Assembly (NCBI RefSeq): GCF_001730295.1
Contig: NZ_MIKA01000007.1
Span: forward strand, 1 to 64,000
DNA length: 64,000 nucleotides
Direction of reading: 5' to 3'
DNA from: Enterococcus plantarum
GTDB taxonomy: Bacteria; Bacillota; Bacilli; Lactobacillales; Enterococcaceae
The position numbers and the translations under genes were made by a program. The notes beneath the pieces are model-generated. The model did no database searches. It was not told where the DNA came from and saw only the letters and a list, made by a program, of their open reading frames with translations. Position 1 is the stretch's first letter. Every line of letters starts with the position of its first letter. Below are positions 27,405 through 36,658 of this stretch, in pieces.

Positions 27405-27794
27405 TTATTCAATCGGTTCTTTTGTTGGTATAGCGTTCTTTTTATTGAAATACAAATTTAGACCAATTAGATGCAACAAAAAGACAATGGCTAAGGTAAT
27501 CGTCATGAATGGATTACGGACGATGACACAAGGAATTGCAAAAACCACAAACAACGTTGTGAATAACTTTACTCGGCCTAAAGGCGTAATCTTTTTTTCT
27601 ACAATAGATTCTTGGATATATTTTTGATAATAGCTCGATTTAATAAATTTTGTATATAAATAGTCAGAGCTACGCATCCAGAAAAAAGCGGTCAAAATAT
27701 AAAAAATCGCTGTAGGCAAAATCGGCAGAAAAATCCCTATTGTACCCAATCCAAATGTGAGACAGCCTAAAGAAATATAAAACATTTTTTTCAT
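27405..27794 (-). CDS. YbaN/DUF454 family inner membrane protein
   Basis: A 129-aa protein with an N-terminal hydrophobic hairpin containing the family signature FLPILPTAIF and a second pair of membrane helices near residues 80-112. DUF454 proteins are of unknown function. No close operon partner: the divergent ABC exporter genes start 190 bp away. The tail is basic, then acidic (KKNAIPTKEPIE). Confidence 0.85.
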   Translation of the reverse strand: MKKMFYISLGCLTFGLGTIGIFLPILPTAIFYILTAFFWMRSSDYLYTKFIKSSYYQKYIQESIVEKKITPLGRVKLFTTLFVVFAIPCVIVRNPFMTITLAIVFLLHLIGLNLYFNKKNAIPTKEPIE

Positions 27795-27940
27795 TGATTT
27801 ATTTCCATCACTTTCACCTGATTTTAGTACTGAAATTAAAGTAATTACTATTATACCATAGCAAAAATAGTCCTGTTTATTATTCTATTAAAAAGTGTTC
27901 AAATTTCACTTAAATATAATTTACCTAGCTGTTAGTTTTA

Positions 27941-27949
27941 TGCTATAGT
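27941..27949 (+). promoter_or_regulatory. Extended -10 promoter of the ABC exporter operon
   Basis: TGCTATAGT (27941-27949) is an extended -10 element located 40 bp before the start; no good -35 is seen. Confidence 0.5.
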
Positions 27950-27988
27950 GAAAGCACTGGATCAAAAATTGAAATGGGAGATGATTGA

Positions 27989-29719
27989 TTGAAATTGATG
28001 TGGCGTTACACGATGAGATATAAGAAATTATTGTTTTTAGATTTCATTTGTGTTTTTGGATTTATATTGATAGAACTAGGCTTACCAACGATTTTGGCAC
28101 GAATGATCGACGTTGGGATCAAAAATAATGACTTTGACTATGTAAAACAGCAAGGGTTATTGATGATTGGAATCACAGTTGTCGGTGTAGTTATGAATAT
28201 CATGTTGGGGTATTTTGGCGCACGAATGACAACGAATATTGTTCGTGATATTCGGGATGATTTATTTGAAAAAGTACAGACTTTTTCCCATCGTGAATAT
28301 GAAACGATTGGTGTATCATCATTGATTACCAGAACAACGAATGATGCGTACCAAATCATGTTGTTTATGGGAAATATTTTACGGATTGGGTTCATGACTC
28401 CGATGATGTTTATTGTCAGCTTATATATGGTTATGCGGACAAGCCCATCTTTAGGATGGTTCGTTTTAGGAGCCTTGCCATTTCTTTTGGCAGCAGTGGT
28501 ATTGATTGCTAAAATATCTGAACCGTTATCAAACAAACAACAAAAAAACTTAGACGGAATCAATAGTATTTTAAGAGAAAATCTTTCTGGGTTACGAGTG
28601 ATTCGTGCGTTTGTCAATGAGAAGTTCGAAGAAAGTCGTTTTAGTAAAGTCAATGAAGACTATACTAAAAGCTCAAAAAGCCTATTCCGTTTGATGGCAG
28701 CAGCACAACCAGGATTTTTCTTCCTGTTCAATATTGTGATGGTGTTGATTATTTGGAATGGTGCACTTCAAATCGACCAAGGCAGTTTGTTAGTTGGGGA
28801 TTTGATTGCGTTTATCGAATATATTTTTCATGCACTTTTCTCGTTTATGTTATTTGCTAGTGTGTTTATGATGTATCCTCGTGCGGCTGTTTCAGCTCGC
28901 CGAATTCAAGAAGCATTCGATATGGAACCTGTGATTCGTGAAAATGAAGCAGGCGTTACAGAAACAAAAACAAAAGGCTATTTAGAATTTAAAAACGTTA
29001 CATTTGCATACCCTGGACACTCAGAAAGTCCAGTGATCCGTAACGTTAGCTTTACAGCTTCCCCTGGTGAAACTGTTGCATTTATTGGGAGTACTGGGAG
29101 TGGGAAATCTACTTTGATCCAACTGATTCCACGCTTTTATGATGTTTCAGAAGGAGAAGTACTTCTCGATGGAGTAGATGTACGTGATTATAAATTGAGT
29201 GCATTACGTAATAAAATCGGTTATATTCCACAAAAAGCGTTGCTATTTACAGGAACGATCGCGGAAAATATGCGATATGGGAAAGAAGATGCGACGATCG
29301 AAGAAATGGAATTAGCAGCAGATATCGCACAAGCGACAGAATTTATTTCACAAAAGCCTGACGGATATGATGAACTTCTTTCAGAAGGTGGAACTAATTT
29401 CTCTGGTGGTCAAAAACAACGTTTGGCAATCGCTAGAGCTGTGATTCGTCGCCCAGAAGTTTATATATTTGATGATAGTTTTTCAGCGCTAGATTATCAA
29501 ACTGATGCGAAGTTAAGAGCTCGTTTGAAAAAAGAAACGACCGAATCAACTGTTTTGATTGTCGCACAACGAGTTGGAACGATTATGCATGCAGATAAAA
29601 TTATCGTTTTAAACGAAGGGGATGTCGTTGGCATGGGTACCCATCGTGAATTACTTGAGAATTGCCCTATCTATTATGATATTGCTGCTTCTCAATTGTC
29701 AGAGGAGGAATTAGCATGA
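27989..29719 (+). CDS. ABC exporter half-transporter, subunit 1 (degenerate catalytic Glu)
   Basis: A 576-aa half-transporter: six transmembrane helices (about residues 1-310) and a nucleotide-binding domain with Walker A GSTGSGKST, signature FSGGQKQR and Walker B YIFDDSFSALD. The residue after the Walker B Asp is Asp instead of the catalytic Glu, the hallmark of one subunit of heterodimeric multidrug exporters such as LmrCD or BmrCD. TTG 27989 is chosen for its GGGAG site 8 bp upstream. It overlaps the second subunit by 4 bp. The substrate is unknown; drug efflux is the usual guess. Confidence 0.93.
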   Translation: MKLMWRYTMRYKKLLFLDFICVFGFILIELGLPTILARMIDVGIKNNDFDYVKQQGLLMIGITVVGVVMNIMLGYFGARMTTNIVRDIRDDLFEKVQTFSHREYETIGVSSLITRTTNDAYQIMLFMGNILRIGFMTPMMFIVSLYMVMRTSPSLGWFVLGALPFLLAAVVLIAKISEPLSNKQQKNLDGINSILRENLSGLRVIRAFVNEKFEESRFSKVNEDYTKSSKSLFRLMAAAQPGFFFLFNIVMVLIIWNGALQIDQGSLLVGDLIAFIEYIFHALFSFMLFASVFMMYPRAAVSARRIQEAFDMEPVIRENEAGVTETKTKGYLEFKNVTFAYPGHSESPVIRNVSFTASPGETVAFIGSTGSGKSTLIQLIPRFYDVSEGEVLLDGVDVRDYKLSALRNKIGYIPQKALLFTGTIAENMRYGKEDATIEEMELAADIAQATEFISQKPDGYDELLSEGGTNFSGGQKQRLAIARAVIRRPEVYIFDDSFSALDYQTDAKLRARLKKETTESTVLIVAQRVGTIMHADKIIVLNEGDVVGMGTHRELLENCPIYYDIAASQLSEEELA

Positions 29720-31482
29720 AAAACGCACTCTCTTCTATTAGACGTTTAGGCAGATACATCAATCCTTACAAAGGAACTTTTATTTTAGTGATTATCTTTA
29801 CTGTTTTAACTGTGGCCTTTAATGCTGCAATGCCATATGTTTCAGGGTTGCCCATAACAGAAATCAGTAAAAATGTTGCTGCTGGAAATGGGTTGAATTA
29901 CGCCTATATCATCAAATGTCTAATTTGGATATTGATTGTAGGGCTTGGGTATTGTGGGGCACAATTTTTGTCAGGATTTTTGATGGCAACAGTTGTTCAA
30001 CATTCAATGCGAGATTTGCGTCGAGATATCGATGAAAAAATCAACCGATTACCTGTTTCTTATTTTGACAAAAATCAACAAGGAAACATTTTGTCTCGCG
30101 TGACTAATGATGTGGATGCTGTGAGTAATGCGATGCAGCAAAGTTTCATCAATATCGTTTCAGCTATTTTAGGTATTGTGATGGCTGTTGTGATGATGTT
30201 TTATATCAATTGGCTGATGGCATTGATTTCGATCATCATGATTCCGTTATCATTATTTATTTCAAAAACGATTGTCGGTATTTCACAAAAATACTTCCAA
30301 GGTATGCAAAATGCACTTGGAAATCTAAATGGATATGTTCAGGAAAATATGACTGGTTTTAGCGTTTTAAAACTGTATGGACGTGAAAAAGAAACGTTAC
30401 AAGGGTTTAAAAACGTCAATCACAATCTGAATAGCTTTGGGTTTAAAGCAACGTTTATTTCAGGATTGATGTTGCCGCTTGTTCAGATGACAGCATATGG
30501 TACGTATATCGGTATGGCTGTGTTAGGTAGTTACTATGTGATTACAGGTGCTATCGTAGTTGGACAATTACAAGCGTTCATTCAATACATTTGGCAAATC
30601 AGTCAGCCAATGGGGAATATCACACAATTGTCAGCGGCGTTACAAAGTGCTTCAGCAGCGACTACCCGTGTCTTTGAAATTTTAGATGAGCCGGAAGAAG
30701 AATTAAATGAACAAGATATCCCATTACCGGAAAATGTGCAAGGATCGGTTCAATTTGATAATGTCAGCTTTAGCTATGATCCAGCGAAACCATTGATTAG
30801 GAACTTGAACTTTGAAGTCCAAGCAGGACAGACTGTTGCAATCGTAGGACCAACTGGAGCGGGTAAAACAACCTTGATTAATTTACTGATGCGTTTTTAT
30901 GATGTCAATGAAGGAGCTATCAAAATTGACGGCATCGATACGAAAAAAATGGATCGCAGTGATGTTCGTTCAGTTTTTGGTATGGTCTTACAAGATGCTT
31001 GGTTATACGAAGGTACGATTGCTGATAATATTCGTTTTGGTAAATTAGATGCGACGGATTATGAAATAGTTGATGCAGCGAAGACGGCCAATGTTGATCA
31101 TTTTATTCGGACAATGCCAGATGGGTATGAGATGGAAATCAATTCTGAAGGAGATAATGTTTCTCTAGGACAAAAACAATTACTGACGATTGCCAGAGCA
31201 GTGATTTCCGATCCAAGAATCCTTATTTTAGATGAAGCGACAAGTTCTGTAGATACTCGTTTAGAAGCCTTGATTCAAAAAGCGATGGAGCGAGTGATGG
31301 AAGGGCGCACAAGCTTTGTAATTGCTCACCGTCTATCAACGATTCGTGAAGCTGATTTGATCTTGGTGATGAACCAAGGTGAAATCATTGAAAAAGGAAC
31401 TCACAATGAGCTATTAGAGCAAGGCGGTTTCTATGAGAAACTATATAATAGCCAATTTGCAGAAGATGGCGATTACGATTAA
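29716..31482 (+). CDS. ABC exporter half-transporter, subunit 2 (canonical catalytic Glu, altered signature)
   Basis: A 588-aa partner of the upstream subunit. Six membrane helices, then an NBD with Walker A GPTGAGKTT, signature VSLGQKQL (the second Ser-Gly of the LSGGQ motif is altered) and Walker B ILILDEATSSVD with the catalytic Glu. The combination of altered LSGGQ here and the missing Glu in subunit 1 leaves one full ATP site and one degenerate site. The ATGA overlap with subunit 1 indicates coupled translation. Confidence 0.93.
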   Translation: MKNALSSIRRLGRYINPYKGTFILVIIFTVLTVAFNAAMPYVSGLPITEISKNVAAGNGLNYAYIIKCLIWILIVGLGYCGAQFLSGFLMATVVQHSMRDLRRDIDEKINRLPVSYFDKNQQGNILSRVTNDVDAVSNAMQQSFINIVSAILGIVMAVVMMFYINWLMALISIIMIPLSLFISKTIVGISQKYFQGMQNALGNLNGYVQENMTGFSVLKLYGREKETLQGFKNVNHNLNSFGFKATFISGLMLPLVQMTAYGTYIGMAVLGSYYVITGAIVVGQLQAFIQYIWQISQPMGNITQLSAALQSASAATTRVFEILDEPEEELNEQDIPLPENVQGSVQFDNVSFSYDPAKPLIRNLNFEVQAGQTVAIVGPTGAGKTTLINLLMRFYDVNEGAIKIDGIDTKKMDRSDVRSVFGMVLQDAWLYEGTIADNIRFGKLDATDYEIVDAAKTANVDHFIRTMPDGYEMEINSEGDNVSLGQKQLLTIARAVISDPRILILDEATSSVDTRLEALIQKAMERVMEGRTSFVIAHRLSTIREADLILVMNQGEIIEKGTHNELLEQGGFYEKLYNSQFAEDGDYD

Positions 31483-31486
31483 TCAA

Positions 31487-31535
31487 AAGAGGGTGAGATG
31501 TGACTCGTAGAGTCATATCTTACCCTCTTTTTTTA
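31487..31535 (+). terminator. Terminator of the ABC exporter operon
   Basis: AAGAGGGT (31487-31494) pairs with ACCCTCTT (31522-31529), with an inner GTGACTC/GAGTCAT stem and a T run after. Confidence 0.9.
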
Positions 31536-31612
31536 TTGATACAAAGAAGACTTTTCAACTACGTAATTGAGTTAAATTTGTTATACTGAAGTTAGTAGAA
31601 GAGGTGAATAGG

Positions 31613-32104
31613 ATGACAAAAGAATATTTTATTGCGGCAAGTGCCGATGTTTACGGGAATGTGGTGCTGGCTAAAGATACTAGTATTTGGTTTCAATCTG
31701 TCCTTAGAGGCGATAACAATTCGATTACGATCAATGCAGGAAGTAATGTGCAGGACGGGACAGTGATCCATGTCGATCAAGATGCTGCAGTTGTTATTGG
31801 TGAAAACGTAACGATTGGTCATCACTGTATGCTACATGGCTGTACAATAGAAGAGGGTGCCTTGATTGGTATGAGTTCAACGGTGCTGAACCATGCGGTG
31901 ATTGGAAAGAAAAGTTTAATAGGTGCAGGTTCCTTAGTCACAGAAGGAACAGAGATTCCACCAAACGTTTTAGCATTTGGACGACCAGCGAAAGTTATTC
32001 GTCCGTTAACCAGAGAAGAAATTCGGAAAAATAAAGAAAATGCCCAGCATTACGTGGCATTGTCGAAAGAATTTGCTGCTGGAAATTATGCGCGATTAGA
32101 ATAG
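31613..32104 (+). CDS. Gamma-carbonic-anhydrase-like hexapeptide-repeat protein
   Basis: A 163-aa left-handed beta-helix protein of the YrdA/PaaY family, with repeated hexapeptides (VYGNVVLAKD, IGENVTIGHH) and zinc-ligand-like histidines in HVDQ, GHHC and LHG. Many members have uncertain activity; carbonic anhydrase or acyltransferase are candidates. ATG 31613 is preferred over GTG 31604 because GAGGTG lies 7 bp upstream. A TGTTATACT extended -10 (31579-31587) is a likely promoter. Confidence 0.85.
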   Translation: MTKEYFIAASADVYGNVVLAKDTSIWFQSVLRGDNNSITINAGSNVQDGTVIHVDQDAAVVIGENVTIGHHCMLHGCTIEEGALIGMSSTVLNHAVIGKKSLIGAGSLVTEGTEIPPNVLAFGRPAKVIRPLTREEIRKNKENAQHYVALSKEFAAGNYARLE

Positions 32105-32181
32105 AAAGCAATTCTAGTCCAAACCATTTACTGGCACTTATCAATCACAGACGTATTCTTTAAGAAAGAGGCGAAGCAAAG

Positions 32182-32547
32182 ATGTATTTAAAAATCAGTA
32201 ACGAAGCGCAGGTAAAATTGACACCTTACATCGAAAGTAAAGCAGTGATTATTTTGGATTTAGATGATGGTGTGGGTAACTATTCTAAAATGGGTGTTTG
32301 TTCTCTTGATACAAGTTTTCGTTTATTGGTATTGGATCAAGTACAGGATAAATCTGATTTTGGTTTAACTGTAGATTCAGATATAGGAGCTATTTATATC
32401 AAGGATTATTCCAAACGATATTTAGATGAAGAGATGATCTTAGAAGTAGACCCTCGATTACAAGTATTTAAGTTAAAAAGTCCTAGTGGTGTTTTGGACG
32501 GAAATGTCCCAATCGTAGATTTACGACCAGAAAAAGGCATATCATAA
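32182..32547 (+). CDS. Iron-sulfur cluster biosynthesis (HesB/IscA-like) family protein
   Basis: A 121-aa protein similar to the Fe-S_biosyn fold found in lactobacilli and enterococci. The canonical three-Cys pattern of A-type Fe-S carriers is absent: I see only one cysteine (GVCSLD). It may therefore not carry a cluster. It is a single gene with an AAAGAGGCG site, directly followed by the dispersed intergenic repeat. Confidence 0.65.
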   Translation: MYLKISNEAQVKLTPYIESKAVIILDLDDGVGNYSKMGVCSLDTSFRLLVLDQVQDKSDFGLTVDSDIGAIYIKDYSKRYLDEEMILEVDPRLQVFKLKSPSGVLDGNVPIVDLRPEKGIS

Positions 32548-32549
32548 TA

Positions 32550-32771
32550 GAGGTTGGGGCAGAAGTGTTTAACTCCGAGAAATAAGAAGGAATTGACGAA
32601 AATTGCTCTTCAAATTTTTGTGACCAAGTAGGTACTGTGCAACATCAACTTGTTCCTTGTTGTGTTTTACAGCAATTTCGGCTTATTTCCGAAGGAGTTG
32701 CTTCTGCGCCCACCGTTTATTCGGTTACTAAGAGCCTGAAACATAACGTTTTTAGTTATGTCCCAGGCTCC
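32550..32771 (+). repeat. Dispersed ~222-bp structured intergenic repeat, copy A
   Basis: Nearly identical to 62813-63036, with fewer than ten mismatches by eye. It folds as a long imperfect hairpin: CAGAAGTGTTTAACTCC near the 5' end pairs with GGAGTTGCTTCTG, and inner arms CGAAAATTGCT and AGCAATTTCG also pair. A second hairpin follows, ACATAAC/GTTATGT flanked by AGCCTG/CAGGCT. It carries no open frame. It fills the gap between the HesB-like gene and the convergent flavin reductase gene, whose stop it touches. Confidence 0.85.
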
Positions 32772-33392
32772 TTAATTTGGTCTTTTTAAATCAAATAAGT
32801 TGCTAATATGAGCATACGTATTACCAGCCAAACGAGCAATCGGATTAAAGGTTTCTGGTAGGATATACTCGCTTTCTTGATCAAATACAGCTTCATCAAA
32901 ATAAAAATCGGTTATTTCAATGATAAACAAATCAGTGATAATCTGGTCATCATGATTTTTCACTGGAACATATTGATGTAATCTCGCTTCCATACGAATA
33001 GGTGCAGCCGTAATTCCAGGAACCTTAACCGTTTTACTTGTTGTTGTGTCTAATTTATTGACGATGATTTCACTTTGGTCTGACTTTAAAGAAGCGGCTG
33101 TTTGATTCATGGATTCAACTACTTGGTCATTAACCAAGTGAATCACCAATTCATTTGTTTCTATAATATTTCTGGCAGTATCTTTTATTTCGCCATTTCG
33201 CCTAAGAATCGATAAGGTGACTAATGGAATGTCAGAAGCTGCAGCGTTAAAAAAACTAAATGGTGCGGCATTTACCGTATCATGAGCCCTATTCAATGTG
33301 GTTACCCATGCGATTGGGCGTGGAATGATGCTACCTGATAGAAATTTATACGATTGCTTTGCTGATAAATGCTTAGTTGAATAATGCAACAT
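32772..33392 (-). CDS. Flavin reductase-like FMN-binding split-barrel protein
   Basis: A 206-aa protein of the flavin reductase-like family: SGSIIPRPIAWVTT near residue 19 and APFSFFNAAASDIPLV are the FMN-binding segments. It sits 20 bp downstream of a ring-cleaving dioxygenase gene on the same strand, a pairing often seen in quinone-detoxification (Mhq-like) operons. It probably reduces FMN or a quinone-related substrate; that is inference. Confidence 0.88.
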   Translation of the reverse strand: MLHYSTKHLSAKQSYKFLSGSIIPRPIAWVTTLNRAHDTVNAAPFSFFNAAASDIPLVTLSILRRNGEIKDTARNIIETNELVIHLVNDQVVESMNQTAASLKSDQSEIIVNKLDTTTSKTVKVPGITAAPIRMEARLHQYVPVKNHDDQIITDLFIIEITDFYFDEAVFDQESEYILPETFNPIARLAGNTYAHISNLFDLKRPN

Positions 33393-33412
33393 ATGGCTTC
33401 TCCATTTCCTAA

Positions 33413-34387
33413 TTATTGACGAATTTTATTCGCATCAGAAGTATCAAAGGGTCTGACAAATTCTTCGATTTCTTTTCTTTTTCCTTCTAAAAACGGTGGT
33501 AAAGATAATTTTTCTCCGGCGGCTTCATAGGTTTCATCTTCTAAGAAACCAGGTCCATCGGTTGCTAATTCAAATAAAATATGTGGAGCTGCTCTAAAAT
33601 AATCAGATTTAAAATAAAAACGTTCAACAAAGCCAGAGTTAGGAAATTGAAGTTGATTGATTTTATTGATCCAAAAACGTAAAGCATCTTGATCCGCGAC
33701 GCGAAGAGCTAAATGATGAACATTCCCAAAGCCTTCTTGTGCTTCTGGAAGATCGTCTCGATGTTCAACAATGATACTGCCACCATTGCCCCCTTCACCT
33801 ACCTCAAATAAATGGAAACTTCCTTCCGCATCAACTAGCTTAAATCCCAATACCTCGACTAAAACCCGTTGCATATGTTCAAAATCTGCTACAGTGACAA
33901 AAACAGGCCCCAATCCAATCAGCGCATGTTCAGCTACAACATCTGTTTTTTCCCAAGGCGTCCCGCTAGCTACGCCATAATTATTCTCATCAGAAATCAA
34001 TTGATATTGTTGTTTATCGAAATCTTCAAATTCTAGGTATTTTTTTCCAAAACGTTGTTGGATTTCGCCGTGGTCGATTCGATGCTCATTAAAACGATCG
34101 ACCCAAAAATCTAAAGAAGCATCGCTTTTAACACGGAAAGATGTGCGAGAAATAGAATTGGTTCCTTTGGTTCCTTGTGGAATACCTGGGAAATCAAAAA
34201 AGGTCATGTCAGTACCGGCTGATCCAAGATCATCAGCAAAAAAGAGATGGTAGGTTTGGATATCGTCTTGATTAACTGTTTTTTTGATCAAGCGCAACCC
34301 TAAAGTGTCTGTAAAAAAGCGATAGATTTTTTCTGCGCTAGATGTCATTGCTGTAACATGATGAATTCCACGAATTTGTGTATGCAT
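33413..34387 (-). CDS. Ring-cleaving dioxygenase, VOC superfamily (MhqO/MhqA-like)
   Basis: A 324-aa two-module VOC (glyoxalase/bleomycin-resistance) protein. The first module starts IRGIHHVTAMTS with the metal-ligand His and the second contains GNVHHLALRV; acidic ligands lie in FHLFEVG and ILFELATDGPG. Family members open hydroquinones or catechols and give resistance to quinones. Transcribed first of two genes with the flavin reductase. Its start at 34387 has a GGAGG site. Confidence 0.9.
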   Translation of the reverse strand: MHTQIRGIHHVTAMTSSAEKIYRFFTDTLGLRLIKKTVNQDDIQTYHLFFADDLGSAGTDMTFFDFPGIPQGTKGTNSISRTSFRVKSDASLDFWVDRFNEHRIDHGEIQQRFGKKYLEFEDFDKQQYQLISDENNYGVASGTPWEKTDVVAEHALIGLGPVFVTVADFEHMQRVLVEVLGFKLVDAEGSFHLFEVGEGGNGGSIIVEHRDDLPEAQEGFGNVHHLALRVADQDALRFWINKINQLQFPNSGFVERFYFKSDYFRAAPHILFELATDGPGFLEDETYEAAGEKLSLPPFLEGKRKEIEEFVRPFDTSDANKIRQ

Positions 34388-34551
34388 AATATAAAACCTC
34401 CAATTGTTTGTTATGAAATTTACTTACTAAAAGTAAGTTTACATCTAAACTAATAATTAAGCAACTGTTTTATCCTTTTTAACTATTGATGGAAGGAACA
34501 AAGAAGAGTAGTATAAGAATAATAACTGGAAAAAGAAAGTGAGGGGAAATC

Positions 34552-35421
34552 ATGAAAGAGAAAAAAACATTTCATGTGAATGGCTATGCTGCATTAGTCG
34601 TGTTGGTTAGCTTAATTATAATTGGCGGGTACTGTACTTATACTGGAGTGACAATCGAAAGTTTTGGTATGATTGCAATTGGTTTGGTGTTGTGGGTGAT
34701 TTCAGCTTTATTTCTGAGTTCTTTAACAATAGTTAGTCCGAATCAAGCAAAAGCAATCTTGTTTTTTGGTCAATACTTAGGCACCATTAAAGAGAATGGC
34801 TTATTTGTGACAACACCTTTAACGCAAAAAATTAATGTTTCCTTGAAAGTCCGAAATTTTAATAGCTCACTATTAAAAGTAAATGATTCAGACGGAAATC
34901 CTGTCGAAATTTCTGCAGTTGTTGTATTTAAAGTAGTTGATACCGCGAAAGCCCTATTTGATGTGGACCGCTATCAAGATTTTATAGAAATCCAAAGTGA
35001 AACGGCGATTCGTCACATTGCAACACAATATCCCTACGATACGTTTAATGAGGATGATTTGACTCTACGAGGAAATACAACCGAAGTTTCAGAAGAAATG
35101 GCGAAAGAATTGCAAGAACGTTTAGCTGTTGCTGGAGTAGAAGTCATTGAAACCCGTTTAAACCATTTAGCCTATGCGACTGAAATTGCTAGTGCTATGC
35201 TGCAAAGGCAACAAGCAAAAGCGATTCTTTCAGCAAGACAAATCATTGTTGAAGGAGCAGTTTCGATGACTCAAATGGCTTTGGAACAAATAGAAGATGG
35301 ACAAGAAATCAACTTTACTGACGATCGGAAAGTTCAATTAATCAACAATCTACTCGTTTCGATCATTACAGATAAAGGCACCCAACCAGTGATTAATACT
35401 GGAGATGTTCATGAAAAGTAA
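34552..35421 (+). CDS. SPFH/prohibitin-like membrane protein
   Basis: A 289-aa protein with two N-terminal membrane helices (about residues 10-30 and 38-58) followed by an SPFH domain (TIVSPNQAKAILFFGQYLG onward) and a helical tail (Ala- and Gln-rich, around QRQQAKAILSARQ). SPFH proteins form membrane microdomain scaffolds and often regulate proteases. No protease partner is adjacent. A GAGGGG site precedes ATG 34552. Confidence 0.9.
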   Translation: MKEKKTFHVNGYAALVVLVSLIIIGGYCTYTGVTIESFGMIAIGLVLWVISALFLSSLTIVSPNQAKAILFFGQYLGTIKENGLFVTTPLTQKINVSLKVRNFNSSLLKVNDSDGNPVEISAVVVFKVVDTAKALFDVDRYQDFIEIQSETAIRHIATQYPYDTFNEDDLTLRGNTTEVSEEMAKELQERLAVAGVEVIETRLNHLAYATEIASAMLQRQQAKAILSARQIIVEGAVSMTQMALEQIEDGQEINFTDDRKVQLINNLLVSIITDKGTQPVINTGDVHEK

Positions 35422-35486
35422 AATGGATCCATATTTCTGTTTCTAATTTAAAAAAACAAGATAAAACAATAGAAAGTGAGACATCT

Positions 35487-36140
35487 ATGCAGTATAAAAC
35501 AATTTTGTTTGACTTAGATGGAACCATCACAGATTCCGGAGAAGGGATCATCAACTCGGTTCTTTATGCTTTAAAAAAAATGAATGTAAATGTACCGGAA
35601 CAGCGAGAGTTATATTCTTTTATCGGACCGCCTTTAATCGACTCATTTAAAACGGTTTGTCATTTAGATCGTCATACTTCAGAGCAGGCAGTAAGTTATT
35701 ACCGTGATTATTATCAATCCAAAGGAATGTATGAAAATAACCTATATGAGGGGATTGTCGAAGTACTAGCTGATTTAAAACAAGCTGGCTGCGCTCTTTA
35801 TATTGCAACATCTAAACCAGAAATCTACGCCAAGCAAATCTTGACGCACTTTGATTTAGATCATTATTTTGTTGGGATTTATGGAGCAAGTTTAGATAGT
35901 GGGCGTTCAAAAAAAGGGGATGTCATACGATATGCCCTCCAATCAGCAGGTATCACGAATTTAAATGAAACATTGATGATCGGTGATCGCAGCCATGATA
36001 TGATAGGCGCAAAAGAAAACGAATTAGCGTGCATGGGTGTGCTGTATGGATTTGGAGATCAAGTAGAATTGGAATCAACGGGTGCTGATTATTTAGCTAT
36101 AACGCCAAAAGATGTAGAGAAGATTATCATAAGAAACTAA
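35487..36140 (+). CDS. HAD-family hydrolase (phosphoglycolate-phosphatase-like)
   Basis: A 217-aa HAD IA hydrolase: FDLDGTITDSG (motif I), ATSKPE (motif II), lysine in GRSKKGD (motif III) and MIGDRSHDMIGA (motif IV). The cap is alpha-helical. Phosphoglycolate or pyrophosphate-type substrates are typical but unproven. A GAAAGTGAG site precedes the ATG. Follows the SPFH gene by 65 bp. Confidence 0.88.
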   Translation: MQYKTILFDLDGTITDSGEGIINSVLYALKKMNVNVPEQRELYSFIGPPLIDSFKTVCHLDRHTSEQAVSYYRDYYQSKGMYENNLYEGIVEVLADLKQAGCALYIATSKPEIYAKQILTHFDLDHYFVGIYGASLDSGRSKKGDVIRYALQSAGITNLNETLMIGDRSHDMIGAKENELACMGVLYGFGDQVELESTGADYLAITPKDVEKIIIRN

Positions 36141-36198
36141 AAAGAAAGACTTCTTATTGGCGTAATTAAGTTCAATATAGCACGAATAGGAACGCTTT

Positions 36199-36266
36199 AT
36201 GAGCAAAATAAAACAGTTATTGTGGGTGCTAATCATGCAGGAAACGCTGCGGGAAAAGCAGTATAG
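36199..36266 (+). pseudogene. Possible remnant of an NADH oxidase N-terminus
   Basis: With a one-base shift after the third codon, the stretch reads MSK then KTVIVGANHAGNAAGKAV and stops at TAG 36264. This matches the FAD-binding start of H2O-forming NADH oxidases (family pattern VVVGANHAGTAA). Nothing later in 36267-36585 can be aligned with confidence to the rest of such an enzyme. The gap 36141-36585 otherwise holds no gene; a weak hairpin lies at 36503-36522. Confidence 0.35.
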
Positions 36267-36585
36267 AGAGGGCGTCAAATCGAATCGTATACGAAGAGGA
36301 CTCGCGCCGTATCATTAGTACGCAGATGGTGTCATTTGAAGATATCTCAATGGGACTCCATAGGTTCTCACTGGCAATTTTAGAAAAAGTGACAATCAAT
36401 AGACTAAATTACTCGATATTTTCTTCTTACGCCACTTTAATCAACCTTATAATCATAGTAGAATGGTTAAGTTTAGTGCTTAATAATCGGTTTTTTTCAA
36501 GGCTGAGGACACAAGTTCTCAGTCTATTTAGTTGATTTTAAAAAGAAATCAAATCTTACAAGTTAGTGACGTTTCTCTAAAAAAG

Positions 36586-36614
36586 TTTAAATTTAAAAAG
36601 CTTTCATGTATAAT
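36586..36614 (+). promoter_or_regulatory. Promoter of mltG
   Basis: TTTAAA (36586-36591), 17 bp, TATAAT (36609-36614); the -10 is preceded by CATG. It lies 45 bp before the TTG start. Confidence 0.55.
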
Positions 36615-36658
36615 GGTAAAAGTTAAACAAGATACATAGAAAGTAAGGAGGATTTGTT

